Of a stretch of 53,426 nt of DNA, positions 25,895-33,831 are shown piece by piece. The notes under the pieces were generated by a model, which was not told the origin of the DNA, did not search any database, and was given only the letters and a program-made list of their open reading frames with translations. Within the stretch, counting starts at the first letter, position 1. Each line of letters begins with the position of its first letter. The stretch is from JBAYSY01 sp041675885 (GTDB taxonomy: Bacteria; Pseudomonadota; Alphaproteobacteria; Rhodobacterales; Rhodobacteraceae): NCBI GenBank assembly GCA_041675885.1, contig JBAYSY010000019.1:1-53426 (forward strand). The letters are read 5' to 3'. Position numbers and translations under genes: made by a program.

Positions 25895-27153
25895 GCGCCC
25901 CAGTCTTCGCCACCCTCGGCTGCCGCCTCAACGCCTATGAGACCGAGGCGATGAAGACCCTCGCCGCCGGGGCGGGCGTGGACAATGCCGTGGTGGTCAA
26001 CACCTGTGCGGTCACGGCCGAGGCGGTGCGCAAGGCCCGGCAGGAGATCCGCCGTCTGCGCCGCGAGCACCCGGAGGCGGTGATCATCGTCACCGGCTGC
26101 GCCGCCCAGACCGAACCCGCCACCTTCGCCGCCATGCCCGAGGTGGACCGCGTGATCGGCAATGCCGAGAAGATGCGCCCCGGGACATGGGCCGCCATGG
26201 CCCCCGACCTGATCGGTGAGACCGAGCGGGTGCAGGTCGATGACATCATGTCGGTGCGCGAGACCGCGGGCCACCTGATCGACGGCTTCGGCACCCGCTC
26301 GCGCGCTTACGTGCAGGTGCAGAACGGCTGTGACCACCGCTGCACCTTCTGCATCATCCCCTACGGCCGGGGCAACTCGCGGTCCGTGCCTGCCGGGGTG
26401 GTGGTCGAGCAGATCGCCCGGCTCGCGGCGGCGGGCTACAACGAGGTGGTGCTGACCGGCGTCGATCTGACCTCATGGGGGGCGGACCTGCCGGGGCAAC
26501 CCCGGCTTGGCGATCTGGTGATGCGCATCCTGCGGCTGGTGCCCGATCTGCCGCGGCTGCGGATCAGTTCGATCGACAGTATCGAGGCCGACGAGAACCT
26601 GATGCAGGCCATCGCCACCGAACCCCGGCTGATGCCGCATCTGCATCTGTCGCTTCAGGCGGGCGACGACATGATCCTCAAGCGGATGAAGCGCCGCCAC
26701 CTGCGCGACGACGCGATCCGCTTCTGCGAGGAGGCCCGCCGGTTGCGGCCCGACATGGTGTTCGGCGCCGACATCATCGCCGGTTTCCCGACCGAGACCG
26801 GGGCGATGTTCGAGAACTCGCTGCGGCTGGTCGAGGACTGCGGGCTCACGTTCCTGCACGTCTTCCCGTTCAGCCCGCGCAAGGGCACCCCGGCGGCACG
26901 GATGCCGCAGGTCGCGGGCGGCGCGGTGCGCGAGCGCGCGGCCCGGCTGCGGGCCGCGGGCGCAGCGGCGCTGGCGCGGCATCTGGCGGCGCAGCAGGGC
27001 CGCGCGCACCGGGTGCTGATGGAAAGCCCGCGCATGGGCCGGACCGAGCAGTTCACCGAGACCCTGTTCGACAGCGACCAGCCCGAGGGCGGCATCGTCG
27101 CCGCCCGCATCACCGGCGAGGACGGGGCGGCGCTGCGGGCGGTGGCTGCCTGA
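25891..27153 (+). CDS. mtaB: tRNA t6A37 methylthiotransferase MtaB
   Basis: 420 aa from the ATG overlapping the dapF stop. It converts t6A37 to ms2t6A in tRNAs decoding ANN. The N-terminal UPF0004 domain supplies three cluster cysteines (GCRLNAYE, NTCAVT, TGCAAQ). The radical-SAM motif is CDHRCTFCIIPYGRG (CxxxCxxC, about 151-165). A TRAM-like C-terminus (VLMESPRMGRTEQFTE) follows. The blocks match MtaB rather than MiaB. Repeat copy 3 begins 16 bp after the stop. Confidence 0.95.
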   Translation: MSAPVFATLGCRLNAYETEAMKTLAAGAGVDNAVVVNTCAVTAEAVRKARQEIRRLRREHPEAVIIVTGCAAQTEPATFAAMPEVDRVIGNAEKMRPGTWAAMAPDLIGETERVQVDDIMSVRETAGHLIDGFGTRSRAYVQVQNGCDHRCTFCIIPYGRGNSRSVPAGVVVEQIARLAAAGYNEVVLTGVDLTSWGADLPGQPRLGDLVMRILRLVPDLPRLRISSIDSIEADENLMQAIATEPRLMPHLHLSLQAGDDMILKRMKRRHLRDDAIRFCEEARRLRPDMVFGADIIAGFPTETGAMFENSLRLVEDCGLTFLHVFPFSPRKGTPAARMPQVAGGAVRERAARLRAAGAAALARHLAAQQGRAHRVLMESPRMGRTEQFTETLFDSDQPEGGIVAARITGEDGAALRAVAA

Positions 27154-27168
27154 CCCCGAAGCGCCACC

Positions 27169-27366
27169 TTCGCCCGGAATCAAGGCGCGCCAGCGCCGCC
27201 GGGCAGCGGAAGACCGCCCGCGTCACGCCGGAGGCGTGCCTTCGGCACGACGGCGGCCGCTATTGCAACGTTGCGGCACGTTCTGAGCGAGGGGGTATTC
27301 GGCACCATAAACTGCCAGACCACATTTGTTGCAGCGGCCCCCCGCGGCCGACCGCTGCCCTCTGTC
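27169..27366 (+). repeat. dispersed terminal-inverted-repeat element, copy 3
   Basis: Outer segment TTCGCCCGGAATCAAGGCG, left terminal repeat GGGCAGCGGAAGA (27201-27213), core GCGGCCGCTATTGCAACG to TGTTGCAGCGGCCCC, and a degenerate right repeat GGCCGACCGCTGCCC ending at 27360. The same 28-nt double-hairpin module as in copy 2 (one base different) lies here in the left arm, 27223-27250, replacing the short hairpin tip. It sits at the mtaB 3' end. Confidence 0.88.
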
Positions 27367-27429
27367 GCAATGGATTGGTCCCGGGTAGCCATGCCGACCA
27401 ACACGCAAGACAGACATCGCCATTTCAAA

Positions 27430-27455
27430 CCGAAAAAACCTGTCAGCTTTTTCGG
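27430..27455. terminator. bidirectional intrinsic terminator
   Basis: CCGAAAAA (27430-27437) and TTTTTCGG (27448-27455) form an 8-bp stem with A and T tracts on either side. It lies between the convergent ends of mtaB and the CoA-transferase gene and can work in both directions. Confidence 0.75.
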
Positions 27456-27463
27456 AGATTGCC

Positions 27464-28564
27464 TTACCGCACCAGCCCCGCGATTTCCTCCGCCGTCAGC
27501 CCCCAGCCTTGCAGCAGTTCCGTCACCGGCCGGTCGTGCCGGGCAATCGCCGAAGGTGTGCGGTCGAAGCGTGGGGCGGGGGCGGGCTGGGGGAAGTCGC
27601 CGGTGAAGGTGCCGCGCGCCCGGTTGTGCGGGTGGTCCGGCGCCTCGGTCATCGACAGCACCGGGGCGATGCAGGCGTCGGTTCCCTCGAAAGCCGCCAC
27701 CCAGTCGTCGCGGCTGCGGGTGGAGAAGATTTCCGCCAGCCGCGCCTTCTGCGCGGGCCACTGCGCCCGGTCCATCTGCGGCCAGCCTGCCGCGTCGATC
27801 CCCAGCACCCGCAGGAATTCGGCGTGGAACTGCGGCTCCAGCGGCCCGACCGAGAGATGCCGCCCGTCGGCGCAGGCATAGATGCCGTAAAACGGCGCGG
27901 CCCCGTCCAGCAGGTTCGCCTCGCGCCTGTCCTGCCAGCTGCCTTTCGCCTTCAGCCCGTAAAGCAGCGCCATCAGCAGCGCCGCCCCGTCGGTCATCGC
28001 CGCATCCACCACCTGACCCCGGCCCGAGCGCCCGCGCTCCACCAGTGCCGCCAGCAGCCCGACCACCCCGAGCATCGCCCCGCCGCCGTAGTCGCCGATC
28101 AGGTTCAGCGGCACCACCGGGGCCTCGGGTCCGCCGATGGCATGAAGCGCGCCCGACAGCGAGATATAGTTGATGTCATGCCCGGCGCGGTCCGAAAGCG
28201 GCCCGTCCTGCCCCCAGCCGGTGATGCGGGTGAAGACAAGGCCGGGGTTTTCGGCCAGAAGCGCCTCGGGGCCGAGGCCCAGCCGCTCCATCACCCCGGG
28301 GCGGAAGCCCTCGATCAGCGCGTCGGCGCCCCGCACCAGCGTCCGCAGCGCGGCCACCGCCTCCGGGTTCTTGAGGTCGAGCGCCAGCCGGGCGGCGCGG
28401 CCGCGCAGGGTCGCGTCTTCCCACTCGCCGCTGCTGTCGCCGCCGGGCCGGTCGATGCGGATCACCTCGGCCCCCATGTCTGCCAGCACCATGCAGGCGA
28501 AGGGCGCAGGCCCGATCCCCGCCATCTCGATGATCCGTGTGCCCGCAAGCGGCCCTGACGCCAT
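27464..28564 (-). CDS. CoA transferase family III (CaiB/BaiF, alpha-methylacyl-CoA racemase-like)
   Basis: 366 aa from MASGPLAGTRIIEMAGIGPAP (ATG 28564); the open frame upstream of this is noise. The blocks EMAGIGPAPFACMVLADMGAEVIRID (start EMAGIGPAP), ALIEGFRPGVMERLGLG and GHDINYISLSGALHAIG, with catalytic-type His, plus LIGDYGGGAMLGVVGL with the conserved Asp, favour AMACR-like racemases over formyl-CoA transferases. Probable role: epimerising 2-methyl-branched acyl-CoAs for beta-oxidation. It is transcribed divergently from the ArsR gene. Confidence 0.87.
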   Translation of the reverse strand: MASGPLAGTRIIEMAGIGPAPFACMVLADMGAEVIRIDRPGGDSSGEWEDATLRGRAARLALDLKNPEAVAALRTLVRGADALIEGFRPGVMERLGLGPEALLAENPGLVFTRITGWGQDGPLSDRAGHDINYISLSGALHAIGGPEAPVVPLNLIGDYGGGAMLGVVGLLAALVERGRSGRGQVVDAAMTDGAALLMALLYGLKAKGSWQDRREANLLDGAAPFYGIYACADGRHLSVGPLEPQFHAEFLRVLGIDAAGWPQMDRAQWPAQKARLAEIFSTRSRDDWVAAFEGTDACIAPVLSMTEAPDHPHNRARGTFTGDFPQPAPAPRFDRTPSAIARHDRPVTELLQGWGLTAEEIAGLVR

Positions 28565-28700
28565 GGTGATTCTCCGTACTGTGCTGTGTCGTTGCCCCTC
28601 CATGCCATTCCGGGCGCGGGATAGGCAATATGCCCGCCCCCGCGACTGGACAAACGCGCCGCCACGCCGCACCCTTCGCCTGCCCAAAGGTCCGGAGCCC

Positions 28701-29039
28701 ATGACCGACCCGCTCGACACCGTGTTCGCCGCGCTTGCCGATCCGACCCGGCGGGCGATCCTTGCCATGCTGCTGGAAGACGACATGGCGGTGACCGACG
28801 TGGCCGAGCCGTTCGAGATGTCGCTGGCCGCGATTTCCAAACACCTCGCGATTCTCGCCGGGGCGGGCCTCATCAGCCAGGAGAAACGCGGCCGGGTGAA
28901 GTGGTGCAAGCTGGAGCCCGACGCGCTGCGCGCCGCCTCGGTCTGGATGCAGGGGTTCGGCCAGTTCGAGCCGGTCAATCTGGACGATTTCGAGCGGTTT
29001 CTCGCGGCGGAACTGCCCGACCCGCCTCTTCGTCCTTGA
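28701..29039 (+). CDS. ArsR-family winged-helix transcriptional regulator
   Basis: 112 aa. The N-terminal ALADPTRRAILAMLL and the recognition-helix region MSLAAISKHLAILAGAGLISQEKRGRVKWCKL (start MSLAAISKHL) are the classical ArsR/SmtB HTH and wing. It lacks a CxC metal site, so it likely senses something other than arsenite, like the SdpR/YczG-type group. It is divergent from the CoA-transferase gene, a plausible target. Its 3' end overlaps the 3' end of the DMT gene by 65 bp on the opposite strand. Confidence 0.88.
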   Translation: MTDPLDTVFAALADPTRRAILAMLLEDDMAVTDVAEPFEMSLAAISKHLAILAGAGLISQEKRGRVKWCKLEPDALRAASVWMQGFGQFEPVNLDDFERFLAAELPDPPLRP

Positions 29040-29898
29040 GCAGCGCCACCAGCGCCACGACGATCAGCACCACCCCGGCGAAAACCGGCAGCGCGGGGGC
29101 GCCATGGCCCAGCCCCATCTCCCAGCCGATCACCCAGGCGGGCACCAGATAGGTATAGGCCATGACCTTGGCCGAAGGCAGCCGCAGCGAGGCATACTGG
29201 ATCAGGAAGAAGGTCACCGCGCTGGTGAATACCGACAGATAGCCAAGCACCGCCCAGACCTGCCAGGACAGCGCGCCCCAGTCGGTCGCGCGCAACTCGC
29301 CCCAGCCCCAGAACAGCAGGATCAGAAACCCTGCCGTGGTGGTCAGCGCCGAGGCGACCATCGCGGGCTCGCCCCGGTTGCAGCGCCGCATCACCGCGGG
29401 CACCGCGGCATGGGCGATCACGCCGACGAAGAAGATCGCCTCGCCCCGGCCGATCTCGAACGCGAGCAGCGCCGCCAGATCGGCGCGGAAGATCACCCAC
29501 ATCGCCCCTGCCGCGCCGATGGCGATGGCCGCCGCCATGCGCGGCGTCGTCACCTGCCGCAGCAAAAGCCAGCCGAAGCCCGCGCTCATGATCGGGGTCA
29601 GGGTGAACACGGCCGAGGCCGAGACCGGCGCGGCGGTCTTCAGCCCCTCGAACATCAGCACGAAATAGACGGCATAGATCCCGCCGAGCAGCAGCCAGCG
29701 CCACGAACCCGCCAGATGTGCCCGGCGGAACCGGGGTGCCGCCACCGCCCCCAGAAGCACGGCGCTCAGAAAGAACCGCAGCGCCGTGAGCGCGGCGGGC
29801 GCGATATCGTTCGCCACCAGCGCGCCGAGGCTGAACGACCCGGCGACCAGCGCCGAGAACAGCAGCATCGCCAGATGGCCGCGCCCGGCTGCCGTCAC
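28975..29898 (-). CDS. EamA-family (DMT superfamily) transporter
   Basis: 307 aa from the GTG at 29898, whose GTGA overlaps the LysR stop; longer frames upstream run through the LysR gene. Ten hydrophobic helices form two EamA repeats; markers are PAALTALRFFLSAVLLG, FEGLKTAAPVSASAVFTLTPIM and a second-half TPIM-like ASLRLPSAKVMAYTYLVPAW. Likely an inner-membrane exporter of metabolites; the substrate is unknown. Translational coupling to the LysR gene suggests that regulator controls it. Confidence 0.88.
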   Translation of the reverse strand: MTAAGRGHLAMLLFSALVAGSFSLGALVANDIAPAALTALRFFLSAVLLGAVAAPRFRRAHLAGSWRWLLLGGIYAVYFVLMFEGLKTAAPVSASAVFTLTPIMSAGFGWLLLRQVTTPRMAAAIAIGAAGAMWVIFRADLAALLAFEIGRGEAIFFVGVIAHAAVPAVMRRCNRGEPAMVASALTTTAGFLILLFWGWGELRATDWGALSWQVWAVLGYLSVFTSAVTFFLIQYASLRLPSAKVMAYTYLVPAWVIGWEMGLGHGAPALPVFAGVVLIVVALVALLKDEEAGRAVPPRETARNRPD

Positions 29899-30776
29899 CG
29901 CCCTTCCCAGTCCTTCGCCGCCTCCTTCAGATGCGCAAGGCATGCCTGCACCTTGGCGGTGCGGTGCAGATCGACATGGGTGACCAGCCAAAGCGAGGTG
30001 TTCCACTCGGGGCGCGGGGGGGCGACCTCGATCAGGCCGGGTATTTGCGCCGCCGCGCGAACCTCCAGAAACCCGAGTCCGGCGCCGCACCGCACCGCCT
30101 CGGCCTGCGCGGCGGGTTCGGAACTGCGCCATGTGATCGATTCGGTGGGCACATGCGCGGCAAGCCATCGGTGGTATGGCGCGCGCGAGGCCGGATCGTC
30201 GGGGCCGACGAAATGGTGGCCGGCGTAGTCCCCGGGGTCATCCGGCAGGCCATGTGCCTCGGCATAGGACGGCGCGGCATAAAGCGCGTTGCGCAGCCTG
30301 GCGAAGGGTTGCACCACGTTGTCGGGTTCCTCCGGCGCAGCCCCGGCGCGGATCGCCACATGCGCCTCGCCGTATTCCAGCCGGAACACGCGGATATCGG
30401 TCAGGAACCGGACCCGAAGCCCCGGATGCGCCTGCTGAAAGTCGATCAGCGCCGGGGTCAGCAGCGGTGCAAGCCCGGTCACCGCGGTCACCACCAGTTC
30501 CCCCGCCACCGACTCGCCCTGTCCGCGCAGCCGTCCGGAAAGCTGGCCGAACTGTTCGGCGGTGGTCTGGGCGACCTGGAACAGGTCGCGCCCGGCCTCG
30601 GTCGGAGTATAGCCGCGGGCATGGCGCTGGAACAGCCGGGTGCCCAGCCGCTTTTCCAGCGCGTCGATATGGCGGATCACCGTGGCGTGGTGGACCCCCA
30701 GCACCTCCGCCGCGCCCGAAACCGTGCCCAGCCGCGCCACCTGCCAGGCGGTTCGTATCTCGTCCCAGTTCTCCAT
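29895..30776 (-). CDS. LysR-family transcriptional regulator
   Basis: 293 aa from MENWDEIRTAWQVARLG (ATG 30776). The N-terminal winged HTH spans about 5-65 (GTVSGAAEVLGVHHATVIRHIDALEKRLG); a periplasmic-binding-like effector domain follows (about 90-290). HHATVIRHI in place of the usual QPAVSxxI is typical of a LysR subgroup. It is the first gene of a two-gene unit with the EamA transporter (4-nt overlap). Confidence 0.9.
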   Translation of the reverse strand: MENWDEIRTAWQVARLGTVSGAAEVLGVHHATVIRHIDALEKRLGTRLFQRHARGYTPTEAGRDLFQVAQTTAEQFGQLSGRLRGQGESVAGELVVTAVTGLAPLLTPALIDFQQAHPGLRVRFLTDIRVFRLEYGEAHVAIRAGAAPEEPDNVVQPFARLRNALYAAPSYAEAHGLPDDPGDYAGHHFVGPDDPASRAPYHRWLAAHVPTESITWRSSEPAAQAEAVRCGAGLGFLEVRAAAQIPGLIEVAPPRPEWNTSLWLVTHVDLHRTAKVQACLAHLKEAAKDWEGR

Positions 30777-30854
30777 CGGCCCTCCCCCGCCCGCGTGCTT
30801 CCGCGACAGAGTGGGGCGGTTCGGCGGCGGCTGCAAGAGCGAGGGGTGGTGGCG

Positions 30855-31529
30855 TCAGTTCCGGCGGCAGTCGGCCGCCATCCTGCGGATCTGCCGTTCG
30901 GCAATGTCGGAGGGGATGCCGTCCAGTTCCATGATGAAGCTTTCGGTAGGGATACGCAGCCAGGTCGTCCGGTCGCAGGTCTGGTCCACAGAGAACATCG
31001 GCATCTTTCCGTCAACCCGATCGTTCAGGAAGGCCCGGATGCCCGCGTCCCGGTCGGCCGCGTCCTTCCATGGCAGTTCGCGGGGGCGGCTTTGATCGTC
31101 GAGCAGCGCGAACAGATCCCTGTAGTCGTCGTAGATTACCCGCATCCGGTCGAACAGCGGGCGGGGATAGCGAATGTGAAGGTAGTATCCCCGCAAAGGG
31201 GTGCCCCGATAGTGTTCGGAAACCTGGAAGCCCTCGATCTCTAGCAGGCTCAGGTCGATGGTCTGGTCGAACAGGGTGAAGGGGTGTGGCAGTCCCTTTT
31301 CGCAGATCGCGGTATCCTCCCGCCGGATCCGCAACCGGCACCCCTCGCGCGACACGCTCACCCGGTCGAAGCGCGAGCCCTCGAAGGCGTCCTCCATTGC
31401 CCGGATCAGCCGGTCCTCCGCATCGGCGGGCAGGGGGTGGAACACCGGCAGCGAGCCTGCGCGCGGCAGCGCAATCACGGCAAGGGCCAGCGCGAAACTC
31501 AGACCGATCACCCACTTGTGCGACAACAC
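30855..31529 (-). CDS. hypothetical membrane-anchored or exported protein
   Basis: About 224 aa. The start is uncertain: GTG 31529, TTG 31526 and GTG 31541 are all possible, and GGAGAGG favours the first two. An N-terminal hydrophobic segment WVIGLSFALALAVIALP suggests a signal anchor. The rest is soluble and charged, with four cysteines (EGCRL, TAICEKG, DQTCDRT, ADCRRN) that could form disulfides in the periplasm. I recognise no family. It is divergent from pabB (253 bp). Confidence 0.6.
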   Translation of the reverse strand: MLSHKWVIGLSFALALAVIALPRAGSLPVFHPLPADAEDRLIRAMEDAFEGSRFDRVSVSREGCRLRIRREDTAICEKGLPHPFTLFDQTIDLSLLEIEGFQVSEHYRGTPLRGYYLHIRYPRPLFDRMRVIYDDYRDLFALLDDQSRPRELPWKDAADRDAGIRAFLNDRVDGKMPMFSVDQTCDRTTWLRIPTESFIMELDGIPSDIAERQIRRMAADCRRN

Positions 31530-31781
31530 CCCTCTCCGCACCGGAACACACTCGGCCCTGAGCTGAGCACCCTTCCGCCCGCGCCGCAAGCCGTGGCCGC
31601 CCCGCTGCGCGGTCCGGGATGCCTGTATCGGGGCAGGGATGAGGCGGCGGACCTGCGCGACCGGCCGCAGATGTCCGCCCCGCCGTCCGGCAGGCGTCTT
31701 CCCGCAGGGCCGGAGGATGCGGGTTTTCCCCGCCCCGGACGCGCGATATGTGGGCTTAAGGAACAGGGCGGCGGGGCAGGC

Positions 31782-32909
31782 GTGCGGATTCGCTTCGATC
31801 ACGGACCGGCAGGGGAAGGGGCGGCGGTGTTCGACGCGCCGCTGCGCCTGATCGAGGCCCATGCGCCCGGGGAAGTCGGCCCGGCGCTTGCCGCGCTCGA
31901 TGCCGCGCGGGCGGCGGGGCACTGGCTGGCGGGGTATCTGAGCTACGAGGCGGGGTTCGCGCTGGAACCGCGCCTTCTGCCGCTGATGCCGCCGACCCGC
32001 CGCCTGCCGCTCCTGCGTTTCGGGGCCTATGCCGGGCCGGCGCCGGACGGACCCCTGCCGGGCGGCCCCTGTGCCATCGGCCCGCTGACCCCGTGCCGGG
32101 ATGCCGCCGCCTACGCAAGCGCCTTTGCCCGGCTGCACGACTGGATCGGCGCGGGCGACATCTATCAGGCCAACCTGACCTTTCCGATGCAGGCGGAAAC
32201 TCAAGGTTCCCCCCGCGCGCTCTATGCCGCCCTTGCCGCGCGCCAGCCCGTGGGCCATGGTGCGCTGGTCGAACAGGACGGCCTGCCCGCGCTCCTGTGC
32301 CGCTCTCCCGAACTGTTCTTCCGCACCGATACGGGCGGGAGGATCGAGACAAGGCCGATGAAGGGCACCCTGCCGCGCGGGGCGACGCCCGAGGAGGACG
32401 CCGCCCTGCGTGACAGCCTTGCCGCCGACCCGAAGAACCGGGCCGAGAACCTGATGATCGTCGATCTCCTGCGCAACGACCTGTCGCGGGTGGCGGCGCC
32501 CGGCAGCGTCCATGTGCCCGCGCTGTTCCAGGTGGAAAGCTACCGCACCGTTCACCAGATGGTCAGCCGGATCGCCGCCCGGCTGCGGCCCGGGGCGGGG
32601 CTGGCCGATATCTTCCGCGCGCTGTTTCCCTGTGGTTCGATCACCGGGGCGCCCAAGCTGCGGGCGATGGAGATATTGCGCGAACTGGAGCCCTGGCCGC
32701 GCGGGATCTATTGCGGCACCATCGGCTGGGCCGCGCCCGACGGGCGGGCCGAGTTCAATGTGGCGATCCGGACGCTGACGGTCGGGGACGGCCGCGCGGT
32801 ACTGAATGTCGGCGGCGGGATCGTCTGGGACAGCACCGCCCCCGCGGAATACGAGGAAGCCCTGTGGAAAAGCCGTTTCGCCTGCCTGTCCCCGCCGGAA
32901 CCCGGCTGA
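31782..32909 (+). CDS. pabB: aminodeoxychorismate synthase component I
   Basis: 375 aa from the GTG at 31782 (AGGAACAGGG upstream). It aminates chorismate to 4-amino-4-deoxychorismate for folate synthesis. Chorismate-binding blocks are WIGAGDIYQANLTFPM, ETRPMKGTLPRG, NRAENLMIVDLLRNDLSRV, FPCGSITGAPKLRAMEI and RIxxGGGI as NVGGGIVWDS. The PIKGT-type Lys (PMKGT), which forms the covalent intermediate in PabB, supports this over TrpE. It is shorter than E. coli PabB at the N-terminus. It overlaps pabC by 46 bp. Confidence 0.93.
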   Translation: MRIRFDHGPAGEGAAVFDAPLRLIEAHAPGEVGPALAALDAARAAGHWLAGYLSYEAGFALEPRLLPLMPPTRRLPLLRFGAYAGPAPDGPLPGGPCAIGPLTPCRDAAAYASAFARLHDWIGAGDIYQANLTFPMQAETQGSPRALYAALAARQPVGHGALVEQDGLPALLCRSPELFFRTDTGGRIETRPMKGTLPRGATPEEDAALRDSLAADPKNRAENLMIVDLLRNDLSRVAAPGSVHVPALFQVESYRTVHQMVSRIAARLRPGAGLADIFRALFPCGSITGAPKLRAMEILRELEPWPRGIYCGTIGWAAPDGRAEFNVAIRTLTVGDGRAVLNVGGGIVWDSTAPAEYEEALWKSRFACLSPPEPG

Positions 32910-33517
32910 TCGAGACCTTCGGCTGGCATCCGGGCGAAGGGGTGCGGCACTTGCCGCGCCATCTCGCGCGGCTGTCCCGCAGCGCGTCGCGGCTGGGATT
33001 CAGGTATGATCCGCAGGCGGTGGCGCGGGCGGTAGCGGGGATCGCGGGCACCGGCCCGCTGCGCTGCCGGTTGACGCTTGCGGCCGGGGGAGAGGTGGAA
33101 CTGACCTGCACCCCGCTCGGCCCCACGCCCTCGCGCTGGCGGGTGATGCTGGCGCAGGAACGGCTTGACCCCGCCGATGACTGGCTGTCGCTCAAGTCCA
33201 CCCAGCGCGCGGCCCATGACCGCGCCCGCGCCGCGCTGCCGCCGGGGGTCGATGAGGCGCTGTTCCTCAACGGCAGGGGCGAATGTTGCGAAGGCACCAT
33301 CACCAGCCTGTTCGTGCTGACCGAAACGGGCGAACGGCTGACCCCGGCGCGCGGCTGCGGCCTGCTGCCCGGCGTGCTGCGCGAAGTGCTGCTGGATGAA
33401 GGCTGGGCCGAAGCGGTGCTGCACCCCGCCGACCTGCGCCGCGCCCGGGCGGTGTGGGTCGGCAACAGCCTGCGTGGACTGATCCCGGCGGAACTGGTCG
33501 GCGATCCCGTCCCGTAG
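32864..33517 (+). CDS. pabC: aminodeoxychorismate lyase / class IV aminotransferase
   Basis: 217 aa from the GTG at 32864, which lies inside pabB after GAGGAAGCC. PLP fold type IV: the Lys is in LSLKSTQRAAHDRAR (about 108), and NGRGECCEGTITSLFVL and LLPGVLREVLL are conserved family blocks. It releases pyruvate from aminodeoxychorismate to give p-aminobenzoate. The overlap with pabB implies translational coupling and equal dosage of the two steps. Confidence 0.88.
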   Translation: MEKPFRLPVPAGTRLIETFGWHPGEGVRHLPRHLARLSRSASRLGFRYDPQAVARAVAGIAGTGPLRCRLTLAAGGEVELTCTPLGPTPSRWRVMLAQERLDPADDWLSLKSTQRAAHDRARAALPPGVDEALFLNGRGECCEGTITSLFVLTETGERLTPARGCGLLPGVLREVLLDEGWAEAVLHPADLRRARAVWVGNSLRGLIPAELVGDPVP

Positions 33518-33627
33518 GTCGGGCGATTCCGTCTGCTGCCGGGGGATGGCGGGCAGGAGTGTCCACCCTACGGTGTGGATGACCGAAGGGCGCCGTGCTT
33601 TCCGTACCGGAAGATGACGGGAAAATA

Positions 33628-33674
33628 TGGTCGGAGTGAGAGGATTCGAACCTCCGACCCCCTGCTCCCGAAGC
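33628..33674 (-). tRNA. tRNA-Pro (CGG) 3' fragment, probable attachment site
   Basis: On the minus strand this reads GCTTCGGGAGCAGG, then the variable loop, T arm GGTTCGAATCC, acceptor 3' strand and CCA. The anticodon loop TTCGGGA gives anticodon CGG. The 5' half of the cloverleaf is absent: sequence beyond 33674 does not pair. A broken tRNA 3' end beside an integrase gene is the usual footprint of tRNA-targeted integration. Confidence 0.75.
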
Positions 33675-33831
33675 TATGGCCGGGATTATGGCGCAAACTG
33701 GCGCAAGACAGAGACATCTAATATTGTCTTTGACAATCAAATACTTGATACTGTTGTGCGATAGTGACAGAATACCCAAGGTAGTCCCAGTGTGCTTGCA
33801 TGGTGTCAGCACAGTGCTGGAGGAAGCCACA

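Noticed and set aside
27223..27423. Small frames inside the dispersed repeat (e.g. peptides with VPNTPSLRTCRNVAIAA on the minus strand, or INCQTTFVAAAPRG on the plus strand)
   Set aside because: The peptides are shared between copies only because the DNA repeat is; no ribosome-binding sites, and the reading differs between copies.
28565..29704. N-terminal extension of the CoA-transferase frame
   Set aside because: It runs antisense through the ArsR and in another frame through the DMT gene; family homology begins at the ATG at 28564.
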